Shown: positions 7,595-17,014, counted from the first letter of the stretch. The stretch is DNA of 64,000 nt from Metabacillus sp. FJAT-52054 (GCF_037201815.1 NZ_CP147407.1:62001-126000), one strand, 5' to 3'. The notes: generated by a model not told the origin, from the letters alone. Program-made: numbers and translations.

Positions 7595-10500
7595 ATGAAA
7601 AGTCTGCACTCGTTTTTTTATTCAAACGAAGATTTTAAAACCGTTGTTACCGGTCTGAAAGAAGGATTGAGAGAGCAGCTGCTGGCTGGGCTTTCCGGTT
7701 CGGCAAGGTCTCTTTTCACATCCTCTTTATATATGGAAACAGGAGAATCCGTCCTCGTTGTCACACACAATCTCTACCAGGCTCAAAAGGTTTTTGAGGA
7801 CTTGGCAAATTTAGCGGGCGGTAATGTTTTTCTCTATCCTGTTAATGAACTGATTGCTTCTGATATGGCGGTAGCCAGTCCGGAGCTGATGGCTCAGAGG
7901 ATGGAAGTGCTGAATCATTTGGCCTCTGGTAAAAAAGGCATTGTGGTTGCACCGGCTGCTGCATTGCGGAGACTGCTTCCAGCCAAAAGCATGTGGAATG
8001 CAAGCCAGAAAACACTTTCGGTCGGAGATGAACTGGATACGGATTCATTTTTCAGCTGGCTTTCCCAAATTGGCTATGAACGGACCAACATGGTTTCGGC
8101 ACCGGGAGAATTCAGTGTTCGCGGGGGGATTATTGACCTTTATCCGCTGACGGAGGAAAATCCCGTCCGGATTGAACTGTTTGATATTGAAGTGGACTCC
8201 ATCCGCTCATTTGACCTTGCAGATCAGCGTTCATTGAAAAAGATGAAGAACATCGTGCTTGGTCCTGCAAAAGAAATTCTGCTGCAGCGTGAGCATCTTG
8301 AGCGCGGCGAACAGCAATTAGAAGCTGCTCTTTCCAAATCATTGAAAAAGCTGAAAAATGACCAGCAGAAGGAATTGCTGCTCCAAAATGTCCAGTATGA
8401 GCTTGAAATGCTCCGGAATGGCCAGGTTACGGAGGAAATGCATAAATACCTTTCCTTCTTCTATGAAAAGCCTGCTAGTTTACTAGATTATTTTGATGGG
8501 ACTGCAACCGTTGTGATGGATGAAATCAGCCGTATCCATGAGATGATGGAGCAGCTTGAATCGGAAGAAGCGGAATGGATTACGAGCATGCTTGAAAACG
8601 GGAAGATTGTCCATGATGTGAAAATTTCCCGCGAGCAGCCTCTGGCTCTTCCAGCCAATCCAATCGTATACCTTTCCTTGTTTTTAAGACATGTCCCTCA
8701 TACAAGTCCTCAAAATATCTTAAACGTATCATGCAAGCAAATGCAGAATTTTCATGGCCAGATGAACGTCTTAAAGGGCGAGCTCGACCGATGGAACAAA
8801 GGAAAGTTCATCACTGTTTTTCTGGGAGCCAGTGCAGAGCGGGTGCAAAAGCTCGAGCAGGTGCTCCAGGACTATGATATGTCAGCAACAATTATGAAAG
8901 ATGGAGATCCTCTTAAACCTGGAAAGGCTTATATTTTAGAGGGGGATCTGCAAACGGGCTTTGAGCTTCCTTTGCAAAAAATTGCCGTCATTACAGAAGA
9001 AGAGCTGTTCAAAAAGCGCGCTAAGAAGCAGCCGAGACGTCAGAAGCTGTCCAATGCCGAGCGGATTAAGAGCTACTCCGAGCTTCAAACAGGTGATTAT
9101 GTCGTGCACATTAATCATGGAATCGGAAAGTATTTAGGGATTGAAACGCTTGAAATCAACGGCAATCACAAGGATTATCTTCATATCCGGTATCAGGGCT
9201 CTGACAAGCTTTACGTTCCGGTAGAGCAAATTGATCAGGTTCAAAAGTACGTTGGATCTGAAGGGAAAGAACCGAAAATTTATAAGCTTGGCGGAAATGA
9301 CTGGCGCCGGGTGAAGAAAAAAGTGGAATCATCCGTTCAGGATATTGCGGATGATTTAATTAAGCTTTATGCGGAAAGGGAAGCAAGCAGAGGCTATGCC
9401 TTTTCTCCGGATGGAGAAATGCAGCGCGATTTCGAGGCTGCGTTCCCTTATCAGGAAACAGAGGATCAGATTCGTTCCATCCATGAAATTAAAATGGATA
9501 TGGAGCGGGAACGTCCGATGGACCGGCTTCTTTGCGGAGATGTTGGCTACGGGAAAACAGAGGTAGCAATCCGGGCAGCCTTCAAGGCTATTGCTGATGG
9601 AAAGCAGGTAGCACTCCTTGTTCCAACGACGATCCTAGCCCAGCAGCACTACGAAACTGTTCGCGAACGGTTCCAGGACTATCCTATGACTGTCGGTCTC
9701 CTAAGCAGATTCCGAACCCGCAAGGAAATGAATGAAACGACAAAAGGCCTGGAGAATGGAACGGTAGATCTTGTAATAGGAACCCACCGTCTTCTTTCTA
9801 AGGATGTTAAATATAAGAATCTGGGACTGCTCATAATTGATGAGGAGCAGCGCTTTGGTGTTACCCATAAGGAAAAAATCAAACAAATGAAAGCAAACGT
9901 AGATGTACTGACGCTTACCGCGACTCCAATTCCAAGAACACTGCATATGTCGATGCTCGGAGTAAGGGATTTGTCGGTCATAGAGACGCCGCCGGAAAAC
10001 CGCTACCCTGTGCAGACATATGTTGTGGAAAACAACGGAGGACTTGTCAGAGAATCCATTGAACGTGAGCTCTCAAGGGGCGGGCAGGTCTATGTTCTTT
10101 ACAACCGCGTAGAGGACATCAGCCGCAAAGCCGATGAAATTTCAATGCTTGTTCCAGATGCAAGAGTCACGTATGCACATGGGAAAATGACGGAAAACGA
10201 ATTGGAATCCGTCATGCTTAACTTCCTTGAAGGCCAGTCAGACGTCCTGGTCAGTACCACGATTATTGAAACGGGCGTCGACATCCCGAACGTAAACACT
10301 CTTATTGTGTATGATGCAGATAAAATGGGACTCTCCCAGCTCTATCAGTTAAGAGGGCGTGTCGGCCGATCAAGCAGGGTCGCATATGCTTACTTCACGT
10401 ACCGGAAGGACAAAGTTCTTACAGAAGTTGCAGAAAAAAGGCTGCAGGCGATAAAAGAATTTACCGAGCTTGGATCCGGATTCAAAATCGCAATGCGCGA

Positions 10501-11119
10501 TTTATCCATTCGGGGTGCAGGAAACCTTCTTGGAGCACAGCAGCATGGCTTCATTGATTCAGTCGGATTTGATTTATATTCCCAGATGCTGAAAGAGGCC
10601 ATCGAAGAACGCAAAGGCGATGCACCGAAAGAAAAAGCATTTGAACCGGAAATTGATCTGGATCTGGATGCATACATTCCAGAGGCGTACATTTCAGATG
10701 GAAAACAGAAAATCGATATGTACAAACGCTTCAGAGGAATTGCCACAGAAGAAGATCTAGCAGAGCTGCAGGAAGAAATGACGGATCGCTTCGGCACATA
10801 TCCTTCCGAAGTAAGCTATCTCTTTAAAGTGGCTGAAGCGAAACTTCTTGCGATTCGTGAAAAAGTCGAAATCATTAAAGAAGCGAAGGACGTTATTTAC
10901 ATGTCCATCAACGAGGAGGCCAGCCAGCGCGCAGATGGCCAAAAGCTGTTTGAATTAAGCAGCCAGTACGGCCGTAAAGTCGGTCTCGGAATGGACGCGA
11001 ACAAATTAAAAATTTCTGTCCAGACAAAGGGCTTAAGTGCGGAAGAACGTTTATCTATTTTAATCGGCCTTCTTAAAGGACTAAAGCATGTGAAAAAGGA
11101 AGAAATTTCAGCCAGTTGA
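7595..11119 (+). CDS. mfd: Transcription-repair coupling factor Mfd
   Basis: Mfd dislodges RNA polymerase stalled at DNA lesions and recruits UvrA. The 1174-residue length matches B. subtilis (1177). Domains in order: a UvrB-like N-terminal region (to about 350), an RNA-polymerase-interacting CarD/Tudor-like domain starting near GDYVVHINHGIGKY (about 505), a RecG-like SF2 helicase with Walker A GDVGYGKTE near 648 and DEEQ near 748, the TRG region (RGRVGRSSRVAYAY, then GAGNLLGAQQHG) and the C-terminal autoinhibitory D7 domain. The frame opens at 7520, but GGAAGGAGGG immediately before 7595 sets the start. Confidence 0.98.
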   Translation: MKSLHSFFYSNEDFKTVVTGLKEGLREQLLAGLSGSARSLFTSSLYMETGESVLVVTHNLYQAQKVFEDLANLAGGNVFLYPVNELIASDMAVASPELMAQRMEVLNHLASGKKGIVVAPAAALRRLLPAKSMWNASQKTLSVGDELDTDSFFSWLSQIGYERTNMVSAPGEFSVRGGIIDLYPLTEENPVRIELFDIEVDSIRSFDLADQRSLKKMKNIVLGPAKEILLQREHLERGEQQLEAALSKSLKKLKNDQQKELLLQNVQYELEMLRNGQVTEEMHKYLSFFYEKPASLLDYFDGTATVVMDEISRIHEMMEQLESEEAEWITSMLENGKIVHDVKISREQPLALPANPIVYLSLFLRHVPHTSPQNILNVSCKQMQNFHGQMNVLKGELDRWNKGKFITVFLGASAERVQKLEQVLQDYDMSATIMKDGDPLKPGKAYILEGDLQTGFELPLQKIAVITEEELFKKRAKKQPRRQKLSNAERIKSYSELQTGDYVVHINHGIGKYLGIETLEINGNHKDYLHIRYQGSDKLYVPVEQIDQVQKYVGSEGKEPKIYKLGGNDWRRVKKKVESSVQDIADDLIKLYAEREASRGYAFSPDGEMQRDFEAAFPYQETEDQIRSIHEIKMDMERERPMDRLLCGDVGYGKTEVAIRAAFKAIADGKQVALLVPTTILAQQHYETVRERFQDYPMTVGLLSRFRTRKEMNETTKGLENGTVDLVIGTHRLLSKDVKYKNLGLLIIDEEQRFGVTHKEKIKQMKANVDVLTLTATPIPRTLHMSMLGVRDLSVIETPPENRYPVQTYVVENNGGLVRESIERELSRGGQVYVLYNRVEDISRKADEISMLVPDARVTYAHGKMTENELESVMLNFLEGQSDVLVSTTIIETGVDIPNVNTLIVYDADKMGLSQLYQLRGRVGRSSRVAYAYFTYRKDKVLTEVAEKRLQAIKEFTELGSGFKIAMRDLSIRGAGNLLGAQQHGFIDSVGFDLYSQMLKEAIEERKGDAPKEKAFEPEIDLDLDAYIPEAYISDGKQKIDMYKRFRGIATEEDLAELQEEMTDRFGTYPSEVSYLFKVAEAKLLAIREKVEIIKEAKDVIYMSINEEASQRADGQKLFELSSQYGRKVGLGMDANKLKISVQTKGLSAEERLSILIGLLKGLKHVKKEEISAS

Positions 11120-11148
11120 TTATCTGCTTATATTTTCATTTATTGTGT

Positions 11149-11177
11149 GTATATTACCTTTATTGTGAAGGATACTA
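11149..11177 (+). promoter_or_regulatory. Sigma-G promoter candidate for spoVT
   Basis: GTATA and GATACTA are 17 bp apart, close to the sigma-G consensus (GHATR, about 18 bp, CATWMTA). spoVT is a sigma-G gene in B. subtilis. It lies about 80 bp before the start codon. Confidence 0.6.
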
Positions 11178-11257
11178 TTCTCAACAAGAGGTCACGGCTG
11201 CTAACATGGAGCCATTACCTGGTATCAATTCACAAGATGAAAGTGAGGCAGCAATAG

Positions 11258-11794
11258 ATGAAGGCAACTGGCATTGTTCGTCGAATTGATGATTTAGGAC
11301 GTGTGGTTATTCCGAAAGAAATCCGCAGAACACTCCGCATCCGTGAAGGGGATCCGCTGGAAATTTTCGTAGACCGCGACGGCGAAGTCATTCTGAAGAA
11401 ATATTCACCAATAAGTGAGCTTGGAGATTTTGCAAGGGAATACGCAGACGCTCTTTACGACAGCATGGGGCACCCGGTGCTGATTTGTGACAGAGACGCT
11501 TTCATCGCTGTTTCCGGAAGTTCAAAAAAGGAATACATGAACCGCAACATCAGCGAAGACATTGAACGCTCCATGGAAGAAAGAAGCTCCATTCTAAAAA
11601 CAGATGCAGGAGAGCTTCAGCTTCTTGAAGGGATTAAAGAAGAAGTCAAAGCCTATACTATAGGTCCAATCATTGCAAATGGAGATCCAATCGGCGCAGT
11701 CGTTATCTTCTCAAAAGAAGGAACGCTTGGCGAAGTGGAGAAAAAAGCGGTAGAAACAGCAGCCGGCTTCCTTGCACGCCAAATGGAGAACTAG
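11258..11794 (+). CDS. spoVT: Stage V sporulation transcription factor SpoVT
   Basis: SpoVT is a forespore regulator that tunes the sigma-G regulon up or down. The 178-residue protein, the same length as in B. subtilis, has an N-terminal AbrB-type swapped-hairpin DNA-binding domain (residues 1-50, GIVRRIDDLGRVVIPKEIRR) that is nearly invariant and a C-terminal GAF domain (about 56-178, AVETAAGFLARQM at the end). AAAGTGAGGC precedes the ATG. It is flanked by a sigma-G promoter candidate and a terminator, so it is a single-gene unit. Confidence 0.97.
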   Translation: MKATGIVRRIDDLGRVVIPKEIRRTLRIREGDPLEIFVDRDGEVILKKYSPISELGDFAREYADALYDSMGHPVLICDRDAFIAVSGSSKKEYMNRNISEDIERSMEERSSILKTDAGELQLLEGIKEEVKAYTIGPIIANGDPIGAVVIFSKEGTLGEVEKKAVETAAGFLARQMEN

Positions 11795-11824
11795 GTTTCG
11801 ATCTTATTATATGTATTACAAAAA

Positions 11825-11846
11825 GGCAGCCTTTGGGCTGTCTTTT
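11825..11846 (+). terminator. Terminator after spoVT
   Basis: GGCAGCC pairs with GGCTGTC (one G-T pair) over a TTTG loop, followed by TTTT. Confidence 0.75.
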
Positions 11847-11873
11847 CCTGTATAGAGAGGATGTCGTGGGTTT

Positions 11874-12560
11874 AGTTGAACAACCTTACTTGAGCGTCTC
11901 TCGGTCGGGGGCTCCAATGTCTCTCACGGAGGCCTGCAGGATGCAGGTCAGTTCTGCGTTGCGGCAGGACGCCGCGCACTTAGCAGAACCTCATTACTAG
12001 AAGCGTCCTCCGCATTTCAAATTGTCCAGCTGCGGCGTCTAGCCCCTCGAGGTCATAAGTGAATTATCCTGCGGAAGGAAAAACCGCCTTCCTCCGGAGA
12101 ATTCTCTTATGCTTGTCGGGGGCCTGCAGGAGGCAGGTCAGTTCAGCGTTGCGGCAGGACGCCGCGCACTTAGCAGAACCTCATTACTAGAAGCGTCCTC
12201 CGCATTTCAAATTGTCCAGCTGCGGCGTCTAGCCCCTCGAGGTCATAAGTGAATTATCCTGCGGAAGGAAAAACCGCCTTCCTCTCTGAGAATTCTCTTA
12301 TGCTTGTCGGGGGCCTGCAGGAGGCAGGTCAGTTCAGCGTTGCGGCAGGACGCCGCGCTCTTAGCTGAACATCCTTAATTACAAGACGCCTCCGCTTTTC
12401 ATGGTGTCCAGCTCCGGGCGCTAGCCGTTCGGCCGCTTCGCCCCCTCGGTCGAGGGCCTTCACGATGAAGGCCCGTTCAGCGTTGCGACAGGATGTCGCG
12501 CTTTTAGCTGAACAACCTTACTTGAGCGCCTCTCCGTCGGGGGCTCCACCGTCTTTCACG
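11874..12560. repeat. Array of structured intergenic repeats (about four related units)
   Basis: This 0.7-kb stretch between spoVT and yabM has no gene. Unit A (11931-12120) and unit B (12121-12311) are near-identical 190-bp tandem copies; unit C begins at 12312 and diverges after 60 bp; unit D starts near 12455. A 55-bp sequence (GAACAACCTTACTTGAGCG and onward) occurs at both ends of the array (from 11879 and 12511). Each unit starts with a small hairpin followed by a nested one (for A: GTTCTGC with GCAGAAC outside, GCGGC with GCCGC inside, 11951-11989). Units A and B also contain a long hairpin (CATAAG...CTTATG, 12053-12111 in A). The wording TGTCCAGCT...CTAGCCCCTCGAGGTC resembles repeats I recall as abundant between genes in many Bacillaceae. 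Function unknown. Confidence 0.9.
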
Positions 12561-12630
12561 GCTAAGCAAGCGCCCTGCGCATTTCATGTGATATAATATC
12601 TTCGTCAGTGAATTTGGAAGGAGAATGGGG

Positions 12631-14235
12631 ATGGCTGTGCCGTCTAGAAAGAGCGTTATTTGGCAGGGGGCTTTCGTTTTGACGATTGCCGGTTTGCTTA
12701 CAAAAATTATGAGTGCTGCCTATCGGGTGCCTTATCAAAATATTGTTGGAGATATTGGATTTTACATATATCAGCAGGTTTATCCGTTTTACGGGATTTC
12801 TATTATGCTTGCTACATCAGGGTTTCCGATTATCGTTTCAAAGCTGTTCGCTGAATATGGTGAGGGGCACAATCCTGCTGATTTAAGGAAAATTTGGAAA
12901 GTCAGCAGTTTATTTCTTGTGTTTACCGGTCTTTTATCATTTTCTCTTTTGTATGCAGGTTCCGGATGGATTGCGGGCATTATGGGAGATATGCATCTTA
13001 AACCGTTAATTGAAATTATTTCATTTTCATTTTTGCTCGTTCCTTTCGTATCCGTGCTAAGGGGCTATTTTCAAGGGATGCATCATATGTTTCCGACGGC
13101 TCTTTCCCAAGTAGTTGAACAGGCATTTCGTGTGGTGACAATTATAGGGGTTGCCTATATTTTGCTGAAAAATGGACGCAACTTTTATGAAGCGGGGCAA
13201 GGCGCGCTCTTTGGGTCTCTTACCGGAGGGGCTGCTGCTTTGATTGTTCTTGCTGTTTACTGGTTCCGCAGGGATCACAGAGAGTTAAATGGGCCTTTAA
13301 TTCCTTCCGTAATTAAGACTTGGGATTTATTAAAAGACCTTATTCTGTTTACTTTTACCATATGTGTCAGCAGTCTTCTGCTGATTTTAATTCAGCTTGT
13401 TGACGCATTTCAGCTCTTTTCAATGCTGGTCAATAAAGGAATGGATCCGACTGCTGCTAAAACAGCTAAAGGAATCTATGACCGGGGCCAGCCTCTTATT
13501 CAGCTGGGAACTGTTGTCGCTACGTCCCTGTCATTGTCGCTTGTGCCCTTGATTTCCAGTGCGAAGCGCAGGAATGATGAGAAATTTATAAAAGATAAAA
13601 TTAATTTATCGATTAAGGTTTGTTTGGCTGTTGGAGCGGGTGCTACAGCAGGACTGATTGGGATTGTCGAGGAAACGAATATTATGCTTTTCCGTAACAA
13701 CTATGGATCAGATATTTTAGGTATTTTGAGCTTGTCCATCCTGTTTACATCTTTATCCATGACTATTGCAGCTATCCTTCAAGGTTTGAATCAGACCATT
13801 TATCCTGCTATATCCGTAATTGCAGGTGTCATCATAAAAATCTCCTTAAACATTGTCCTGATCCCCCGTTACGAAGCGGATGGGGCCGCTGTTGCAACCG
13901 TCGCGGCGTTCTTCGTTGTTGCGGTGATGAATATATATTTTCTCAGAAAAAAACAGTACAAGCTTCATGAGTACAGGAGTATTATCAAGATTGTTTTCTC
14001 CGCTGTCCTCATGCTTGCCGTTTTGAGAGGCTACATGGCAGGGTTTGAGTGGGTGCTTGGGAGAAACAGGGCTCTTGCTTCTATTGAGGCCATAACGGCA
14101 GTCGCAGTTGGCGGCGCCGTCTATATGTTTGCTGTCATCAAATTAAATGTTTTTAACAGCGACGAACTGGATATTGTTCCATTCGGCACAAAAATCCGGC
14201 TGTGGTCGCAGAAGAAAAGGGACGTGAAAAAATGA
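12631..14235 (+). CDS. yabM: SpoVB-like MOP-superfamily lipid/polysaccharide flippase (YabM)
   Basis: This 534-residue protein is very hydrophobic, with about 14 membrane segments, and belongs to the polysaccharide-transport/MurJ-SpoVB group of the MOP exporter superfamily. It begins GAFVLTIAGLLTKIMSAAYRVPYQNIVGDIGFYIYQ, split here only for description, where the AYRVPYQN motif is typical of SpoVB relatives. The likely role is flipping a lipid-linked cell-wall or cortex precursor, but its B. subtilis counterpart has no settled substrate. Two ATGs stand at 12625 and 12631; the GGAAGGAG at 12616-12623 is only properly spaced for the second. TATAAT at 12592-12597 is a possible -10. Its stop overlaps the yabN start (ATGA). 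Confidence 0.88.
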   Translation: MAVPSRKSVIWQGAFVLTIAGLLTKIMSAAYRVPYQNIVGDIGFYIYQQVYPFYGISIMLATSGFPIIVSKLFAEYGEGHNPADLRKIWKVSSLFLVFTGLLSFSLLYAGSGWIAGIMGDMHLKPLIEIISFSFLLVPFVSVLRGYFQGMHHMFPTALSQVVEQAFRVVTIIGVAYILLKNGRNFYEAGQGALFGSLTGGAAALIVLAVYWFRRDHRELNGPLIPSVIKTWDLLKDLILFTFTICVSSLLLILIQLVDAFQLFSMLVNKGMDPTAAKTAKGIYDRGQPLIQLGTVVATSLSLSLVPLISSAKRRNDEKFIKDKINLSIKVCLAVGAGATAGLIGIVEETNIMLFRNNYGSDILGILSLSILFTSLSMTIAAILQGLNQTIYPAISVIAGVIIKISLNIVLIPRYEADGAAVATVAAFFVVAVMNIYFLRKKQYKLHEYRSIIKIVFSAVLMLAVLRGYMAGFEWVLGRNRALASIEAITAVAVGGAVYMFAVIKLNVFNSDELDIVPFGTKIRLWSQKKRDVKK

Positions 14236-15695
14236 ACACCATTCATATAGCCGGACTTGGCGCTGGCGACATCAACCAGCTTCCGCTTGGGATCTACCGT
14301 CTTCTTCAATCCTCAAACCGGATTTATACAAGAACGATGGACCATCCTGTTCTGGAAGAACTGAAGAATGAAATAGCGATAGCCGGCTCGTTTGATGAAA
14401 TGTACATGCAGCATTCGAGGTTCGAGGATGTATATGAAGAAATTGCTGAATTCCTGATCAAGGAGGCAGCTAGCGGAGATGTCGTTTATACGGTTCCCGG
14501 GCATCCGATGGTTGCTGAAAAAACGGTTCAAATTTTGCTTGAGGAATCGAAGCGAAATTCATTCCAAGTACGTGTCGCAGGAGGACAGAGCTTTTTGGAC
14601 GCGACGTTCGCATCGCTGAACATTGATCCAATTGACGGCTTTCAAATGGTGGATGCTTTGACTCTGAAAAGGGGAGAATTGCAATTCACCCAGCATATCG
14701 TTTTATGTCAGGTATATGATCAGATGGTGGCGTCTGAGGTCAAGCTCACTCTTATGGAAGAGCTGCCTTTTGATTATGAGGTATACATCGTTACAGCTGC
14801 AGGAAGCAGGCAGGAAGAAATTCTTAAAGTACCGCTATATGAACTGGACCGGGTTTCCGCTGTCTCCAACCTTACGAGCCTGTATATTCCGCCTGTTCAG
14901 GATGAGAAGCTTCTTTATCACAGGTTCGATGCGTTCAGAGACATCATTGCTTCGCTCCGCGGACCTGGAGGATGTCCCTGGGATCAGAAGCAGACCTTCC
15001 AATCGCTGAAAAAGTACTTGATTGAGGAGTGCTATGAGCTCCTCGATGCGATTGAGTCTGAGGACATTGACCATATGATTGAGGAAATGGGAGACGTTCT
15101 TCTTCAAGTTGTCCTGCAGGCACAAATTGGTGAAGACGAAGGGCTGTTTTCCATCGATGAAGTTATCCGGTCAATCTCTGAAAAAATGGTGCGGAGGCAC
15201 CCTCATGTCTTTGGCGACATCGAAGCAGATACGGCAGAAGAAGTGCTTGTAAACTGGGAAGAGATTAAGAAAGCGGAAGGGAAGACAGCTCCAGAATCAT
15301 TGCTTGATTCCGTTCCTGGGGCTTTGCCAGCCCTTTCAAAGGCGTATCAAATTCAGAAAAAGGCTGCGAAAGCAGGGTTTGACTGGGATAAGGTAGAAGA
15401 TGCGTGGCTTAAGGTAAAGGAAGAGATCCTGGAGTTTGAAGAAGAGCTTAAACAAAATCCCGGTGAAGATAATAAAGCACTTCTCAAGGAGTTTGGGGAT
15501 GTCTTATTTGCCCTGGTGAACATTGGACGATTCCTTCAAATTGAACCGGAAGAGGCGCTGTCCTCAACAAATCAAAAATTCACTTCTCGTTTTAAATATA
15601 TAGAGAAGAAAGCCAAAGAAAATGGCGAAGTTCTAGAAGAGTTGACGCTTGAAAAAATGGACACCTACTGGGATGAAGCAAAAGGATTGGAATAG
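14232..15695 (+). CDS. yabN: Tetrapyrrole methylase / MazG nucleotide pyrophosphohydrolase fusion (YabN)
   Basis: The 487-residue protein joins two domains. Residues 1 to about 220 look like a SAM-dependent tetrapyrrole (uroporphyrin-III/corrin) methylase (IHIAGLGAGDINQLPLGIYRLL, PGHPMVAEKT). From about 240 there are two MazG-type NTP pyrophosphohydrolase units (LRGPGGCPWDQKQTFQSL, EECYELLDAIE, EEMGDVLLQVV, and again LLKEFGDVLFALVNI). MazG domains hydrolyse nucleoside triphosphates to monophosphates; the methylase substrate is unknown. The ATG at 14232 overlaps the yabM stop by four bases, which together with family length (489 in B. subtilis) fixes the start over the earlier GTG at 14202. 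Confidence 0.93.
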   Translation: MNTIHIAGLGAGDINQLPLGIYRLLQSSNRIYTRTMDHPVLEELKNEIAIAGSFDEMYMQHSRFEDVYEEIAEFLIKEAASGDVVYTVPGHPMVAEKTVQILLEESKRNSFQVRVAGGQSFLDATFASLNIDPIDGFQMVDALTLKRGELQFTQHIVLCQVYDQMVASEVKLTLMEELPFDYEVYIVTAAGSRQEEILKVPLYELDRVSAVSNLTSLYIPPVQDEKLLYHRFDAFRDIIASLRGPGGCPWDQKQTFQSLKKYLIEECYELLDAIESEDIDHMIEEMGDVLLQVVLQAQIGEDEGLFSIDEVIRSISEKMVRRHPHVFGDIEADTAEEVLVNWEEIKKAEGKTAPESLLDSVPGALPALSKAYQIQKKAAKAGFDWDKVEDAWLKVKEEILEFEEELKQNPGEDNKALLKEFGDVLFALVNIGRFLQIEPEEALSSTNQKFTSRFKYIEKKAKENGEVLEELTLEKMDTYWDEAKGLE

Positions 15696-15717
15696 ACAGA
15701 AAGAAGGGGTTATGAAC

Positions 15718-15981
15718 ATGAGACTAGATAAATTTCTGAAGGTATCCAGACTGATTAAACGCCGCACGCTGGCAAAGGAAGTTGCCGATCAGGGCCGTAT
15801 TGAAATCAATGGAACACCCGCAAAAGCAAGCTCTAATGTAAAAGAAGGGGATGAAATGGTCATCCGCTTCGGCCAAAAGCGTGTAACGGTCCGCATCGAC
15901 CATTTAAAAGAAACCACTAAAAAAGAAGATGCAGCAGAAATGTATACGATTATTAAAGAAGAAAAACTGGGCGAGAACTGA
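15718..15981 (+). CDS. rqcP: RqcP, S4-domain factor of ribosome-associated quality control (YabO)
   Basis: RqcP binds the large subunit with RqcH and drives processive alanine tailing of stalled nascent chains. The 87-residue protein is a single S4 RNA-binding domain (MRLDKFLKVSRLIKRRTLAK, then GRIEINGTPAKASSNVKEGD) with a lysine-rich tail, almost the same as B. subtilis RqcP (86 residues). GAAGGGG at 15701-15708 precedes two in-frame ATGs (15712 and 15718); homology favours 15718. It lies 22 bp after yabN and upstream of yabP. Confidence 0.95.
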   Translation: MRLDKFLKVSRLIKRRTLAKEVADQGRIEINGTPAKASSNVKEGDEMVIRFGQKRVTVRIDHLKETTKKEDAAEMYTIIKEEKLGEN

Positions 15982-16064
15982 ATCTGCTTGAAGGGGCTTG
16001 TTCTTTTTCTCCCGTTTTACTCATAGATATAAGCAAAACGATATGAGAAGCGGGGGTACAGAGG

Positions 16065-16370
16065 ATGAATTACTATCAGCAAAATCAGCCTCAGACAAAT
16101 ACAGTACCGGAAAACCATGATCTTGTCATGAAAGGCAGAAAACTCCTGGAGATTACAGGCGTTAAAGAAGTAGAAAGCTTTGATAACGAAGAGTTTCTGC
16201 TGGATACGGTTATGGGGGCGCTTGCGGTCCGCGGTGAAAATCTGCAGATGCAAAATCTTGATGTGGACAAAGGAATTGTGTCCATTAAGGGCCGGATTCT
16301 GGACATTGTTTACCTGGACGAACAGCATGCGGAGAAAGCTAAAGGATTCTTTAGCAAATTATTTAAATGA
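16065..16370 (+). CDS. yabP: Sporulation protein YabP
   Basis: YabP (101 residues here) is a mother-cell sporulation protein required in B. subtilis for normal spore formation and placed with YabQ in one operon. It contains the GRKLLEITGVKEVESFDNEEF and LQMQNLDVDKGIVSIKGRI segments of the YabP/YqfC family, which fold as small beta proteins. The YqfC paralogue acts with YqfD. CAGAGG precedes the ATG. The stop overlaps the start of yabQ by four bases (ATGA). A sigma-E promoter is expected upstream but the sequence gives no clear match. Confidence 0.9.
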   Translation: MNYYQQNQPQTNTVPENHDLVMKGRKLLEITGVKEVESFDNEEFLLDTVMGALAVRGENLQMQNLDVDKGIVSIKGRILDIVYLDEQHAEKAKGFFSKLFK

Positions 16371-17002
16371 CGCTAACGGTTCAGTTTTATACCATGTTTG
16401 CCATGGCAGGAATGGGAGCATGGCTTGGAGCAGCCCTGGATACATATAGAAGATTTCTAGTCCGTTCCAAAAGGGCAGGCTGGATTGTATTCTTCAATGA
16501 TCTGGTATTTTGGCTGCTCCAAAGTGTTCTCTTTTTTTACGTGCTGCTTCTTGTAAATGAGGGGGAACTGAGAATTTATATGTTCCTCGCCATTTTATGC
16601 GGTTTTGCTGCTTATCAAAGCCTGCTAAAGGGTATATACCTGGCAGTCCTGAATTTTCTGATCCGATCCTTCCTCTTTATCTTTAAGCTTTTAATGGGTG
16701 TCGCACATTTTGTTCTGATAAAACCCATTAAGGGAATCATCACACTATTTGCCGTTGTCATCACCGGTTTGCTGAATCTTTTTTGGAAAATATTAAAATG
16801 GGCGTTTCTTTTTATCTGGGGAGCCGTTAAAATCGTATTAGCACCTTTAAGATGGGCCATGCTGCTCATCTGGAACATGATGCCCGGTTTTTTGAAAACA
16901 TTTTTTTCGCGAATCTTTTCAAAATTGGAAGGAATTGCGAATCAAGCCAAGAACTTATTGATTAGTGCGTGGAAATCGATTAAACGAATCACTGGAAAGT
17001 GA
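16367..17002 (+). CDS. yabQ: Spore cortex biosynthesis protein YabQ
   Basis: YabQ is an integral membrane protein of the outer forespore membrane needed for cortex synthesis in B. subtilis. The 211-residue product has hydrophobic segments near residues 1-20, 40-62, 66-84 and 90-135, followed by an amphipathic basic C-terminal region rich in Trp, Lys and Ile (WKILKWAFLFIWGAVKIV). It is translationally coupled to yabP through an ATGA overlap. divIC begins 12 bp after its stop. The residues after about 100 are more repetitive than in the B. subtilis protein as I recall it. Confidence 0.88.
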   Translation: MTLTVQFYTMFAMAGMGAWLGAALDTYRRFLVRSKRAGWIVFFNDLVFWLLQSVLFFYVLLLVNEGELRIYMFLAILCGFAAYQSLLKGIYLAVLNFLIRSFLFIFKLLMGVAHFVLIKPIKGIITLFAVVITGLLNLFWKILKWAFLFIWGAVKIVLAPLRWAMLLIWNMMPGFLKTFFSRIFSKLEGIANQAKNLLISAWKSIKRITGK

Positions 17003-17014
17003 GGGAATGTATAA

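Noticed and set aside
11874..12560. Insertion sequence or transposon in the repeat array.
   Set aside because: No transposase frame and no terminal inverted repeats with target duplication are visible; the structure is a set of short hairpin units.
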